Origin: Terriglobia bacterium
GTDB taxonomy: Bacteria > Acidobacteriota > Vicinamibacteria > Vicinamibacterales > CAVVIG01
Direction of reading: 5' to 3'
Assembly (NCBI GenBank): GCA_020073005.1
Contig: JAIQFX010000008.1
Span: 1 to 64,000, forward strand
DNA length: 64,000 nt
This document shows positions 50,943-59,535 of the stretch, piece after piece. Every line of letters starts with the position of its first letter. Position 1 is the first letter of the stretch. Below the pieces are notes generated by a model, which was not told where the DNA came from, searched no databases, and saw nothing but the letters and a program-made list of their open reading frames with translations. The translations under genes were made by a program, and so were the position numbers.

Positions 50943-53061
50943 ACGCTCTTCGCGCGACTTCGCGCGTCACGCGCTTCAAGTCCACGCCCTTCGACGTGAG
51001 CAGCGCCGCCCACAGATCCCCGATCTTCTCGATCCGCGCGGGCACGGTCGCGATCGTGAAATCCTGGCGGTCGAAGCTCTCATCCACTTCCTTCCAGCTG
51101 ACCGGCGTCGAGACGCCGGCGTACTCGCTCGCGCGCAGGCTGTAGGCGCTCGCGAGCGTCTTGCCGAGCATGTTCTGCAGACAATCAACGTACACGCGCG
51201 GACCGCGCGCGCGCACGGCGCGTTCGGTCGTCGCGATCTTCGCGTGCTTCTGGACGACGACGGTCGCCACGATCCGACAGAAGATCAATCCGGCCTCGTA
51301 CGGCGTGCCGGGCGGCAGCGGCACGTAGACGTGCAGGCCGTCGGCGCCTGACGTTTTCGCGAAGCCGATCGCGCCGAGCGCCGCGAGCTCGTCGCGAATC
51401 CAGCGCGCGACGTCGAGCACGCGCGCGAACGGCACGCCCGGCGACGGATCGAGATCGAGCGCGACGTGATCGGCGTCCTCGGGATGCTGCACGCGCGAGA
51501 ACCACGGGTCCTGCGAAATGGCGGCGAGCTGCGTCGTGTAGAGCAGCGTTTTCAGATCGCCGCCGATGATCTGCGGCCGGCGCTCCACGACGCCGACGAC
51601 TTCCTCGCGCACGCCTTCGGGCGCCTTCTCGGGCGCGCGATGCTGATAGAAGGGCTTGGCCGTCACGCCGTTGGGAAACCGCTTCATGACGAGCGGCCGG
51701 TCGGCGATCACCGGCAGCAGCACCGGCGCGACGCGCGCGTAGTAACGGAATACGTCGCCCTTGGTCAACTTGAGCTTCGGCCAGAACACCTTGTGCAGGT
51801 TCGTGACTTTCAGATGACCCGCGCCGGGAATGTCGATCACGCCGTCGTGGCGTGAGTCCTCGATCGCGCGGAGACGATCGACGAGGTTGGATTCAGGGTT
51901 CAGGGTACCGGGTTCAGGGTTCTGGGTTCGAGGGTTCGAGATGCGCTGCGAGCCCGCGTTGAGCCGCGACGTGTCCTCGCGCCGGATGTCTGTCGGCTTC
52001 TTGTCGTCGCGCAGACCGAGATACACGGGATGGCGGAGCCGGCCGTCGTTCGTCCACTCAGTGAACTTGACCTGTGCGACGAGGCGGGGCCGCACCCAGT
52101 GCGGGCGCTCGTTGGTCTGCGGCGTTTCGGCGAAGGGACACGTCTTCGTCTCGAGCGGCTTGAGAAGTTTCATCAGCCGCGCGAGCTCGCGCTCGTCGAA
52201 GCCCGTGCCGACGTGGCCGACGTAGACCAGACGGTGACTGGTGGCTGGTGGCCCGCCTTCGCGCTGGGCGCTTCGGCGGGCAAGCTGGCTCGGTTCGTAC
52301 ACGCCGAGCGCGAGCGCGCCGAAGTACGCGCGCGTGTCGCGCGGCTCGGTCCAGCCGCCGACGACGAATTCCTGCTCGCGGACGATCTTGAGCTTGCGCC
52401 AGTCGGGCGTGCGCTTGCCCGGCCGGTACTTCGAGTCGGCGCGCTTGGCGATGACGCCTTCCCATCCGCTGTCGAGCGCGCGCCGGTACAGCGCGCGGCC
52501 GTCGCCGTGCACGATCTCGCTCAATCGCAGGTTCGGCGGCAGACGCGTGAACACGCGCTCGAGCGCGGCGCGGCGCTCGACGAGCGGCCGATCGCGCAGA
52601 TCGTTCGAGCCCTCGCGCAACAGATCGAACGCGATGAACGCGACGCCGTGCGGCGACGGCGCGGACGCCGCCACGCCCAGATGCTCCAGGTGCATGCGCC
52701 CCTGGAGCTGCTGGAAGCCGGCGGGTGTGCCGTGCGCGTCGAGCGCGACGATCTCGCCGTCGAGCACAAGCGGCGCCGTGCGCGTCGCGGACCACTGTTC
52801 GAGCGCTGCAGCGATCTCTGGGAACTGCCGCGTCTTCTCGTTGCCGAGACGCGACCACAAGCGGACGCGGGGACGGGCGTGTGGGGGACGGGTCTCTGCC
52901 GATGAGGGCACAGAGACCCGTCCCCCAGGCTCCCGTCCCCCAATCTCGACGATCGCGCGGATGCCGTCGTACTTCGGCTCGTAGACCAGCTGCGGATCGT
53001 TCAGCGACGCGTCGGTCAGCGACGCGAGCATCGGACGGAGGTCGCCGGGCGCGTTCGCCAC
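50941..53061 (-). CDS. ligD: LigD-like ATP-dependent DNA ligase fused to primase-polymerase domain
   Basis: The protein has 706 residues with a GTG start at 53061. The ligase domain is first (about 1-350): motif I EPKYDGIRA with catalytic Lys30, RLWSRLGNEK, VLDGEIVAL, EGVIAKR and WRKLK. From about 415 a LigD POL domain follows (NLHKVFWPKLKLTKGDVFRY, DLDPSPGVPF with the metal Asp pair, SGADGLHVYVPL). The phosphoesterase domain of larger LigD proteins is absent. It would act with Ku in non-homologous end joining; no Ku gene is seen in the window. Three non-homologous stretches in the ligase half come from in-frame repeat insertions. Confidence 0.9.
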   Translation of the reverse strand: MANAPGDLRPMLASLTDASLNDPQLVYEPKYDGIRAIVEIGGREPGGRVSVPSSAETRPPHARPRVRLWSRLGNEKTRQFPEIAAALEQWSATRTAPLVLDGEIVALDAHGTPAGFQQLQGRMHLEHLGVAASAPSPHGVAFIAFDLLREGSNDLRDRPLVERRAALERVFTRLPPNLRLSEIVHGDGRALYRRALDSGWEGVIAKRADSKYRPGKRTPDWRKLKIVREQEFVVGGWTEPRDTRAYFGALALGVYEPSQLARRSAQREGGPPATSHRLVYVGHVGTGFDERELARLMKLLKPLETKTCPFAETPQTNERPHWVRPRLVAQVKFTEWTNDGRLRHPVYLGLRDDKKPTDIRREDTSRLNAGSQRISNPRTQNPEPGTLNPESNLVDRLRAIEDSRHDGVIDIPGAGHLKVTNLHKVFWPKLKLTKGDVFRYYARVAPVLLPVIADRPLVMKRFPNGVTAKPFYQHRAPEKAPEGVREEVVGVVERRPQIIGGDLKTLLYTTQLAAISQDPWFSRVQHPEDADHVALDLDPSPGVPFARVLDVARWIRDELAALGAIGFAKTSGADGLHVYVPLPPGTPYEAGLIFCRIVATVVVQKHAKIATTERAVRARGPRVYVDCLQNMLGKTLASAYSLRASEYAGVSTPVSWKEVDESFDRQDFTIATVPARIEKIGDLWAALLTSKGVDLKRVTREVARRA
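51892..51940. repeat. TTCAGGG heptamer array inside the ligase gene
   Basis: Seven 7-bp units (TTCAGGG, TTCAGGG, TACCGGG, TTCAGGG, TTCTGGG, TTCGAGG, GTTCGAG) lie within codons of the linker between ligase and polymerase domains. They encode the Asn/Pro-rich stretch SNPRTQNPEPGTLNPES. The frame stays open. Confidence 0.85.
52233..52253. repeat. GGTGGCT heptamer array inside the ligase gene
   Basis: Three units GGTGACT-GGTGGCT-GGTGGCC, 21 bp, add residues near GGPPATSHR in the ligase domain without shifting the frame. Similar units lie at 53082-53109 just upstream of the gene. Confidence 0.75.
52869..52940. repeat. 72-bp nested palindrome inside the ligase gene
   Basis: The inner stem is 16 bp (52883-52898 with 52911-52926) and the outer stem 9 bp (52869-52877 with 52932-52940). 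It encodes GRVSVPSSAETRPPHARP between motif I and RLWSRLGNEK, where ligases normally have a short turn. The look is that of a REP-type or RPE-like mobile palindrome. Confidence 0.8.
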
Positions 53062-53081
53062 GCCCCATTATCGGCAGCGCT

Positions 53082-53109
53082 GGTGGTCGGTGGCTAGTGT
53101 CTGGTGGCT
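53082..53109. repeat. GGTGGCT heptamer array upstream of ligase and cupin genes
   Basis: Four units GGTGGTC-GGTGGCT-AGTGTCT-GGTGGCT occupy the 74-bp divergent gap before the cupin promoter. Confidence 0.75.
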
Positions 53110-53122
53110 GGGGCTCGCGAGT

Positions 53123-53128
53123 TATACT
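53123..53128 (+). promoter_or_regulatory. -10 box (TATACT) for a leaderless mRNA
   Basis: TATACT ends 7 nt before ATG 53136 in a very GC-rich setting, with no ribosome site between, so transcription should start at the A of ATG. Confidence 0.5.
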
Positions 53129-53135
53129 GCGCCCC

Positions 53136-53624
53136 ATGCTCATCAACATCTTCTCGCTGCTGGTTGGCCTCGCGATGGCGCAGACGGCGCAGCCGCCGGC
53201 GTCCGGAACGATCGTCACCGCCGACGAAATCGCCGCGACACTCAAGCAGTCCATCGCCGACAACGTCGTCGATTCGCCGATCAAGGCGGCCGATGTACCG
53301 GGCGGCCACAAGGCATCGGTCGCGCTGCTGCGTCGCACCAAAGCCGAGACGAGCGCGCTGATCCACAACCGCGTGACGGAGATCTATCAGATCGTCGAAG
53401 GCGCCGGGACGATCGTCACCGGCGGTTCGTTGGACAACGCGACGCCGACCGATCTCACGCGGGTCAACGCCGGGCCGAGCCAGACGGGAACGCACAAGGG
53501 CGGCGAGAGCCGCCGCGTCGGGCCGAAAGACGTGATCATCGTGCCCGCGGGAATGGCGCACCGATTCAGTCAGCTCGACGGGACGATCGTGTATCTCGTC
53601 TACCGTTTCGAGCCGAAGAATTAG
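53136..53624 (+). CDS. Secreted cupin-domain protein
   Basis: The protein has 162 residues; a signal peptide (MLINIFSLLVGLAMAQ) directs export. The cupin barrel is seen from IHNRVTEIYQIVEGAGTIVT to VIIVPAGMAHRFSQLDGTIV: motif 1 shows H-x5-Y/E and motif 2 P-x-G-x-x-H. Enough ligands (His, Glu, His) remain for a metal. The substrate is unknown. It converges on a sulfite-oxidase-like gene, and the two stop codons share four bases (TTAG, 53621-53624). Confidence 0.8.
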   Translation: MLINIFSLLVGLAMAQTAQPPASGTIVTADEIAATLKQSIADNVVDSPIKAADVPGGHKASVALLRRTKAETSALIHNRVTEIYQIVEGAGTIVTGGSLDNATPTDLTRVNAGPSQTGTHKGGESRRVGPKDVIIVPAGMAHRFSQLDGTIVYLVYRFEPKN

Positions 53625-54337
53625 TCAGTCGCGTAGCGGTCGTTGAACCACGGCTCGGCGGAGTTCGAGTAGCCGCGGACTTCCCAGAAGCCCTTGCGGT
53701 CCTCGGCGAGAAACTCGATCTTGCGAATCCACTTCGCGCCCTTCCACGCGTAGAGCTTCGGCGTGATCATGCGGCAGGGACCGCCGTGCTCGCGCGGCAG
53801 CGGTTTCCCGTCCCACGTGTGGACGAGCAGCACGTCGTCGTCGATCGCACGCGCCAGCGGGACGTTCACGGTGTACGGAATGTACGTGCCCGGCATGAAG
53901 TCGTAGCCGGTGCAGACCACGAACCTCGCCTCGTCCTTCGGGACGGCCAGTTCCGCGATGGTCCTGAAGCGCACGCCGCGCCAGTGGTTGTCGTACCGGC
54001 TCCACGTCGTCACGCAGTGGAAATCGCTGACGTCGTCGACCTGCGGCAGCGCCTGGAACTGATCCCACGTCAGCGTGAATGGATTTTCGACGAGTCCGCC
54101 GACGTCGAGCTTCCATGACTCGAGCGCGACGTGCGGCTGCTCGCCGAGATCGAGGACCGGCCAGTTCTTCACTTCATGCTGGCCGACGGGCAGTTTCGGC
54201 ATGCCGTGACGATTGGCGGGGCCGCTGCCTTCGGGCCGTTGCCCGGTGAACTGCACGTTGACGGCGCGGGTGTCGAGCTGAATCTGACGCTGAATGTACT
54301 TCCGGCGGCGTTCGACGAGATCGGGCTTGTCGGTCAC
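53621..54337 (-). CDS. Sulfite oxidase-like molybdopterin enzyme
   Basis: The protein has 238 residues. VSDFHCVTTWSRYDNHWRGV holds the Cys that coordinates molybdenum in the sulfite oxidase/MsrP family; GTYIPYTVNVPLARAIDDDV, GKPLPREHGGPCRMITPKLY and GAKWIRKIEFL are also conserved. No Tat or Sec signal is seen, so it may be cytoplasmic, as in the short 'sulfite oxidase-like oxidoreductase' group. It has no haem domain and no adjacent partner. The exact substrate is unknown. Confidence 0.85.
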   Translation of the reverse strand: MTDKPDLVERRRKYIQRQIQLDTRAVNVQFTGQRPEGSGPANRHGMPKLPVGQHEVKNWPVLDLGEQPHVALESWKLDVGGLVENPFTLTWDQFQALPQVDDVSDFHCVTTWSRYDNHWRGVRFRTIAELAVPKDEARFVVCTGYDFMPGTYIPYTVNVPLARAIDDDVLLVHTWDGKPLPREHGGPCRMITPKLYAWKGAKWIRKIEFLAEDRKGFWEVRGYSNSAEPWFNDRYATD

Positions 54338-54389
54338 GAGGACATTGTAACCAAGGGGGATGAACCGTCAGCTGCGCGGGGCGGCGCGC

Positions 54390-56870
54390 CTACGCGAGTG
54401 GGATCGTGGCCGGGCGGACCCGGCCCTCTGATTCGAAGACTTCCGTCGCCACGAAATCGCCGGGGCCCGGCGTGCGCGGCAGCGCGACGTGACCGCGACG
54501 GCTCGCCTTGTCGCGATACATGCGATGGTCGGCGTCGGCGAGCAGCGCTTCGTACGTCGATCCGTCATGCGGGAAGACCGCGGCGCCGGCGCTCGCCGCC
54601 AGGCGCAGGCGCTTGCCGGCGCGCGCCTCGAACTGGATCTCGGCGATGCGGCTCTGCAGCTCGTGCTTCTTGGCTTCGGCGGCCTCGCGCGGGCAGTCGG
54701 CGAGCACGATGATGAATTCGTCGCCCGCGTAGCGCACGCAGAGGTCGTAGGGCCGCAGCGCGCTCTGCAGCGCGCCGGCCACTTCACGCAGCGCGCGGTC
54801 GCCGACGTTGTGCCCGTAGGTGTCGTTGATGCTCTTGAAGCCGTCGACGTCCATGACGATGAGCGCGACCTCGCTCTTCAGGCGCTCGGCGCGCGCGAGC
54901 TCGCGCGACAGGTGCACGAACATCGACCGGCGGTTCGGCAGCCCGGTCAGCGAATCGGTCAGCGAATCTTCCTGCGTCTGCTCGAACACGATCGAATTGT
55001 GAATCACGGCGCCGGCCTGCTCTCCGATCCGTTCGAGCAGGCGGCGATGATCTTCCGTGTAGTAGTTCGGCTCCACGTGATAGAGCGCCAGGCACCCGAT
55101 GAGCACGTCGTTGAATTGCAGCGGGCAGACGACGGCCGATTTCAACGGCGTTTCGGCCGGAAGCCCGGCGCCTTCGAACGCGACGCGCGGGTCCGCGTTG
55201 ATGAGCGTCCGGCGGTTGCGCGCGACCCAGCCGGCCAGGCCCTGTCCGGCCTTGACGGTGGCGTTCAGCAGCCGCGGCGTGTCCACGCCCACGGCGAAGC
55301 GGCACTTCAGCGAGTCGGTGTCCGGTTGATACAGGAAGAGGCTGCAGCCCGACCACGAGACGATCTTCGACAGCTTCGATGAGATCAGCGCCATCGTGTC
55401 GGCGACGCCGAGGCTCGTGCCCATGGACTGGGCGATTTCGTACAGCGCGTAGATCTCGCGGTGCGCGAGCGCGATGTTCTCGAACGCGTTCGACGCGCCG
55501 GCCGGCACGAGGCCGACCGCCGTGGATCCGCCCGCCACCGGCGACGCCTCCGCGGGCTCCTCGGCGTGCGCGGCCGTTCCCATCTCCGCGATCAGCGCCG
55601 GCAGCATGTCGACGAACGTCGGCACCAGCCGCGGGTCCAGCGCCCGGCCGGCTTCGTGCTTCAACAGGCCGACCGCGCTCTCGTAGTTCAGCGCCTTGTG
55701 ATACGGGCGCTCCGTGGTCACGGCGTCGTAGTAGTCGACGATCGTGAGAATGCGGGCGCCAACTGGAATGTTCTCGCCGGCAAGGCCCTGCGGATATCCG
55801 CGGCCGTCCCAGCGCTCGTGGTGGCTGAGAATGAGCGGCGCCACCGGATACGGGAACGGCACCGCCGCGATGATCTCGGCGCCGACCTGCGGGTGAATCC
55901 GGATCTTCTGGAATTCTTCCTGCGTGAGCGGCCCGGGTTTGGAGAGGATGTGCTCCGGCACGGCCAGCTTGCCGATGTCGTGCAACAGCGCCGCGGTCTT
56001 GACGCCCTGGATCTCGGCATCGGTCAGTCCGGCCGCCTTCGCGAGGCCGGCGGCGTAAACCTGCACGCGACGGATGTGCATCTGCGCGGTCTGATCCTTC
56101 GCGTCGATGGCGCGCGCCAGCGCTTCGATCGTGGCCAGATGCAGATCTGACGTCTGTTGCACGTGACGCTGTTCGTCCTCGATGCGGCCCATGTACACCT
56201 TGTAGGTGCGATAGGTGAGGTAGAGCGGAGCGAACGTGAACGGCGCCACCCAGTAGCCCGCGTGATCGACGAACCACGCCGCCAGCGCCGCCGTACCGGC
56301 GCCGACGAAGTAGCTCGGCGCGCTCCAGAGGAAATTGTTGTTCCAGGTCGAGACGATCGGCGCGCGCGTCGACAGGGCGATCGCCCCCGCCACCAGGCAG
56401 GTGTTCAGCAGGAAATACGCGGTGGCGGCGCCCATCAGCGGGCGCGCGAGCGTCGCGAGCGGCATCGCCGATCCGGTGGCGCCCAGCAGACGAAACGCCA
56501 GCCCGGCGCCCTGCACCGTGATGATCAGCGACGCGACGCTGAAGAGCGTGCGATGCAGCGGATTGCGCTCCTTCGTGTTCAGGCTGCACTGGCTGAGCGC
56601 GCTTCCCGCGGCGACCAGCATCGTTTCGTGCGGTCCGAGCAGGAGCAGCGACGCGAAATCGACCGCGTACGACACCGACATCGTCGAACCGCTTTTCAGC
56701 AGCGGCAGCTGCACCTTGAGCGCCGCCGTGAGCGAGGACAGTCCCAGTAACGCGAAGAAGAGCAGCGGCTGATTGAATCTCGCGTCAGGGAGGCAGACGA
56801 CCAGCAGCACCAGTCCAACGACGATGACCGCTGCGATGTAGATGCGAGCCGCGAACGGGAGATGTCTCAT
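54390..56870 (-). CDS. Membrane HD-GYP / GAF / GGDEF c-di-GMP protein
   Basis: The protein has 826 residues from ATG 56870, overlapping the upstream acetyltransferase stop by one base (TGATG). Eight or so hydrophobic segments come first, then an HD-GYP domain with HDIGKLAVPEHIL (about 295) and HHERWDGRGYPQGL. A GAF domain follows (about 480-650). The end is a GGDEF domain with TDSLTGLPNRRSMF and YAGDEFIIV near 710: the first Gly of GGDEF is Ala, a tolerated variant. It may both make and degrade c-di-GMP, or use one domain as a sensor. Confidence 0.9.
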   Translation of the reverse strand: MRHLPFAARIYIAAVIVVGLVLLVVCLPDARFNQPLLFFALLGLSSLTAALKVQLPLLKSGSTMSVSYAVDFASLLLLGPHETMLVAAGSALSQCSLNTKERNPLHRTLFSVASLIITVQGAGLAFRLLGATGSAMPLATLARPLMGAATAYFLLNTCLVAGAIALSTRAPIVSTWNNNFLWSAPSYFVGAGTAALAAWFVDHAGYWVAPFTFAPLYLTYRTYKVYMGRIEDEQRHVQQTSDLHLATIEALARAIDAKDQTAQMHIRRVQVYAAGLAKAAGLTDAEIQGVKTAALLHDIGKLAVPEHILSKPGPLTQEEFQKIRIHPQVGAEIIAAVPFPYPVAPLILSHHERWDGRGYPQGLAGENIPVGARILTIVDYYDAVTTERPYHKALNYESAVGLLKHEAGRALDPRLVPTFVDMLPALIAEMGTAAHAEEPAEASPVAGGSTAVGLVPAGASNAFENIALAHREIYALYEIAQSMGTSLGVADTMALISSKLSKIVSWSGCSLFLYQPDTDSLKCRFAVGVDTPRLLNATVKAGQGLAGWVARNRRTLINADPRVAFEGAGLPAETPLKSAVVCPLQFNDVLIGCLALYHVEPNYYTEDHRRLLERIGEQAGAVIHNSIVFEQTQEDSLTDSLTGLPNRRSMFVHLSRELARAERLKSEVALIVMDVDGFKSINDTYGHNVGDRALREVAGALQSALRPYDLCVRYAGDEFIIVLADCPREAAEAKKHELQSRIAEIQFEARAGKRLRLAASAGAAVFPHDGSTYEALLADADHRMYRDKASRRGHVALPRTPGPGDFVATEVFESEGRVRPATIPLA

Positions 56871-57481
56871 CAGTGCACGCGCGGCGCGGTCGAGACCCAG
56901 TGATCGCCCCAGTCTTCTTTCAGCATTGACCAGAGCACTTGATCGAAATACTCGCCGCCGCGGCGCACCGACCGCCGCAGAATGCCTTCCTGCACGGCCC
57001 CCAGCTTCCGCAGCGCCCCATTGGCGCGGCCGTTCTGCAGCGCGACGCGCGCTTCGAGTCGATGCGCGCCGACCGGACCGAACGTGAAGGAGCCGACCAG
57101 GCGCGCGGCCTCGAGGAAGATCCCGGTGCCGCGCGACGACGGGGCGATCGTGCACTCCCATTCGGCGGCTTCGAAGCCCGGGTCGAGCTGCCGCACCTGC
57201 ACCAGACCCACCAGCGTGCGCGCGGCCGATAGCGTGATGACGTACGTGAAGGAAAGTCCCGCCGCACGATCGCGCGCGATGCGCTCGATGAGATCCTGCA
57301 CGCCGAGGTCGATCACCGGCTCGTCGAGACCAAAGCGCGTGGCGTCGGAAAGAGAAAGCAGATCGACCAGCGGTCCGAGATCGGAGGACGTGGGCTCGCG
57401 CAACGTGACGAGGCGGCCCGTCAGCGTCGGGAGTTCAGCGCGCCAGTTGGACGTGCTCAAGACCGTTGGATCGCCAGCCAT
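56870..57481 (-). CDS. GNAT acetyltransferase, RimJ/RimL-like
   Basis: The protein has 203 residues. It shows GRLVTLREPTSSDLGPLVDL (start), GLVQVRQLDPGFEAAEWECT, then RGTGIFLEAARLV in the acetyl-CoA loop region and RLEARVALQNGRANGALRKL GAV-type end. Similar proteins N-acetylate ribosomal proteins or small molecules. It is coupled to the HD-GYP gene by a one-base overlap, so regulation of acetylation by c-di-GMP is possible but unproven. Confidence 0.8.
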   Translation of the reverse strand: MAGDPTVLSTSNWRAELPTLTGRLVTLREPTSSDLGPLVDLLSLSDATRFGLDEPVIDLGVQDLIERIARDRAAGLSFTYVITLSAARTLVGLVQVRQLDPGFEAAEWECTIAPSSRGTGIFLEAARLVGSFTFGPVGAHRLEARVALQNGRANGALRKLGAVQEGILRRSVRRGGEYFDQVLWSMLKEDWGDHWVSTAPRVH

Positions 57482-57806
57482 TCTGTTATCTGAGCAACAA
57501 AAGGCAGACGTCTACACGAATGCCTTTTGACTGACTCTAGCAACAGTGACGCCATTGGTAACAATTACAATTAACTACCTTATATGTCAGTATCTTAGGA
57601 GTATTGAGACAGTCTATCATGGACGCTCTTTTTGTTCGTATATATGACAATAAAGTCAACAATAGGTCCGATGAAGGTCCACTAATCCTTATTAGGCAAT
57701 GACTTCTGCGTTCAGTGTCCAAAATTAGCGCACGATGTGCCATTTCTGGGCAAGTTGTTTCGACCTGGTCTCGCCGCGATCCGCAATTCCGCGTATAACT
57801 GTAAAC
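57482..57806. promoter_or_regulatory. AT-rich divergent promoter region, no gene seen
   Basis: The 325-bp gap is strikingly AT-rich from about 57535 to 57730. The minus strand has TTGACTTTATTGTC (57660-57647) with TGACTTTA as in the regions upstream of the NHL/HYR and EPS genes. TATAAC at 57794-57799 lies 7 nt before GTG 57807 and looks like the -10 of the ATPase gene. I see no coding frame with convincing features. Confidence 0.45.
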
Positions 57807-59375
57807 GTGGACGAGGCGAAGCGGTCATTCGTGGACGACCCCAACTTCCTCTCGAGTCTGATCGAGTTGGAGCGCGGTCTGGGGCCGGACCAAGCGCCGG
57901 CTGAGGAGGCGCCTTCGCTGCTGCCGCAACCCGTGGCTCCGCCGCCGCGTCGCAACGTCGCGGCGCCCTCCCCGGTTTTTCCTGACGCGTTTCTCGAAAC
58001 CGACGCGCCGCCGCAACTCGAAGCGCCGCCGACTCCACGGCGACGCGCGACCGACGTCGACTTCGAAGTGCCACCGATTCCGCAGCGACGTTCCACCGAC
58101 GTCGGTGGCGGTCGCCGGCCGCTGCTCGATTTGTTTCCCGCGGCAGTTGAAAGCCCGCGTCCCGCGGGAGCTCGACCGCCGGGACCACTTCTCGGCACCG
58201 CGCCCGGACCGTTGATCGCCGCGGGCGTTGCCGAGGTCCGGGTTCCGCGCGTCGAGCCGAGCGCGCCTGCCGTCGGACAGCCCAAGGCATCGGCGCCGCC
58301 GGCGCCGGCGGAGGCGCCGACGTACGAGGCGTTCTACGGACTGCACGAAGCGCCGTTCGACGCGTCGGCGGATCCGAAGTTCTTCTACCACAGCACATCG
58401 CACGATCCCGTCGCGCAGGAATTGCTCACGGCCGTTCGTCGTCGCGACGGGTGCGTGCTCGTGACCGGCGATCAGGGAGTCGGCAAGACGACGATCTGCC
58501 GCGTCGTCGTCGATCAGCTCGATCGCCGGACGCTGACGTCGCTGCTCCTCGAGCCGTGCGGGTCGATCGATGATGTCCTGCGGACGGTGCTCGTTGACTT
58601 CGGCGTGATCGCCCGTCACGACGCCGGAACACCGGCGACTCAGGAGAAACTGACCGCCGCGCTGGCGTCGTTCCTCGTGTCGCTCGCGCCGCTGCAGGCG
58701 AGCGCCGTGGTCGTGATAGACGACGCGCAGAGTCTGCCGGTGGAAGTGTTGGCCGAGCTGCCCTCGCTGGCTTCCGCCGGCCCGCTGCAGCTGGTGCTTG
58801 TCGGCGAGCGCCGTCTGACCAGACTTCTGAAACGGCCCGAACTGCGCGCGCTCAATCAGCAGATCGCCGTGCGGTGCCACGTCGATCCGCTGCCGGCCGA
58901 TGAGATCCTCGGCTACATCATGCATCGCCTCGCGATCGCGGGGACGAGCCCGCGCGTGGACTTCGACGATGCGGCCGTGGCGCGCATCCACGAACTCACC
59001 GGCGGCGTCCCGCGGCTCGTCAATCTGCTCTGCGATTGCGTGCTGGTGCGCGGCTGCGAAGCGTCGGCGAGCGTGATCGACGCCCGATTGGTGAACCTGG
59101 CCGCCGAGACGCTGGATCTCGAGCCGCCCGCGGCCGACCGGCGCGGCGCGGGCCGGAGGCTGATGGCCGGCCTCGTGTTCGCCGCGCTCGTGCTCGTCGG
59201 CGCGATCGGCGCGCTCTGGGTGAATCGCGCATCCGTTGGGCGCGCGATTGCGCAGTGGGAGCAAGTGCCGCCCGCGCCGCGCGCACCTGCGCGACGCGGG
59301 CCCGCGCCGCTGACGCCCCTGCCGCCGCCGGGCGCCGGCGCGCCCGTCGCGCCAGCGACGGATCCGTCAATCTGA
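57807..59375 (+). CDS. ExeA/TIGR03015-like secretion ATPase with membrane anchor
   Basis: From GTG 57807 the protein has 522 residues; ATG 57735 would add 24 that look non-coding. A long Pro/Ala/Arg-rich region (to about 190) precedes an AAA domain typical of ExeA: TYEAFYGLHEAPFDASADPK, the P-loop TGDQGVGKTT, VVVIDDAQSL (Walker B) and LTGGVPRLVNLLCD. A membrane segment (GLVFAALVLVGAIGALWV) and a Pro-rich periplasmic tail end it. Such ATPases serve type II secretion or PEP-CTERM/exopolysaccharide loci. The shared AT-rich promoter motif with the EPS operon supports the latter. Confidence 0.75.
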   Translation: MDEAKRSFVDDPNFLSSLIELERGLGPDQAPAEEAPSLLPQPVAPPPRRNVAAPSPVFPDAFLETDAPPQLEAPPTPRRRATDVDFEVPPIPQRRSTDVGGGRRPLLDLFPAAVESPRPAGARPPGPLLGTAPGPLIAAGVAEVRVPRVEPSAPAVGQPKASAPPAPAEAPTYEAFYGLHEAPFDASADPKFFYHSTSHDPVAQELLTAVRRRDGCVLVTGDQGVGKTTICRVVVDQLDRRTLTSLLLEPCGSIDDVLRTVLVDFGVIARHDAGTPATQEKLTAALASFLVSLAPLQASAVVVIDDAQSLPVEVLAELPSLASAGPLQLVLVGERRLTRLLKRPELRALNQQIAVRCHVDPLPADEILGYIMHRLAIAGTSPRVDFDDAAVARIHELTGGVPRLVNLLCDCVLVRGCEASASVIDARLVNLAAETLDLEPPAADRRGAGRRLMAGLVFAALVLVGAIGALWVNRASVGRAIAQWEQVPPAPRAPARRGPAPLTPLPPPGAGAPVAPATDPSI

Positions 59376-59414
59376 CATCCGACTTCTGAAATCTGGAATT
59401 CGTTCGCGAAGGAA

Positions 59415-59490
59415 TGGGGTGGGCGACGGGGTTCGAACCCGCGACTTCCGGAGCCACAGTCCGGCGCTCTACCGCTGAGCTACGCCCACC
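59415..59490 (-). tRNA. tRNA-His (anticodon GTG)
   Basis: 76 nt including CCA on the minus strand. The anticodon arm CCGGA-CTGTGGC-TCCGG gives GTG. It has the His-specific extra 5' G opposite C73 and a 7-bp acceptor stem GTGGGCG/CGCCCAC. Confidence 0.95.
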
Positions 59491-59535
59491 ATCCGAGGAC
59501 GAAACCCTAAGTTTAGCACCAGACGCCGAGCGGCT

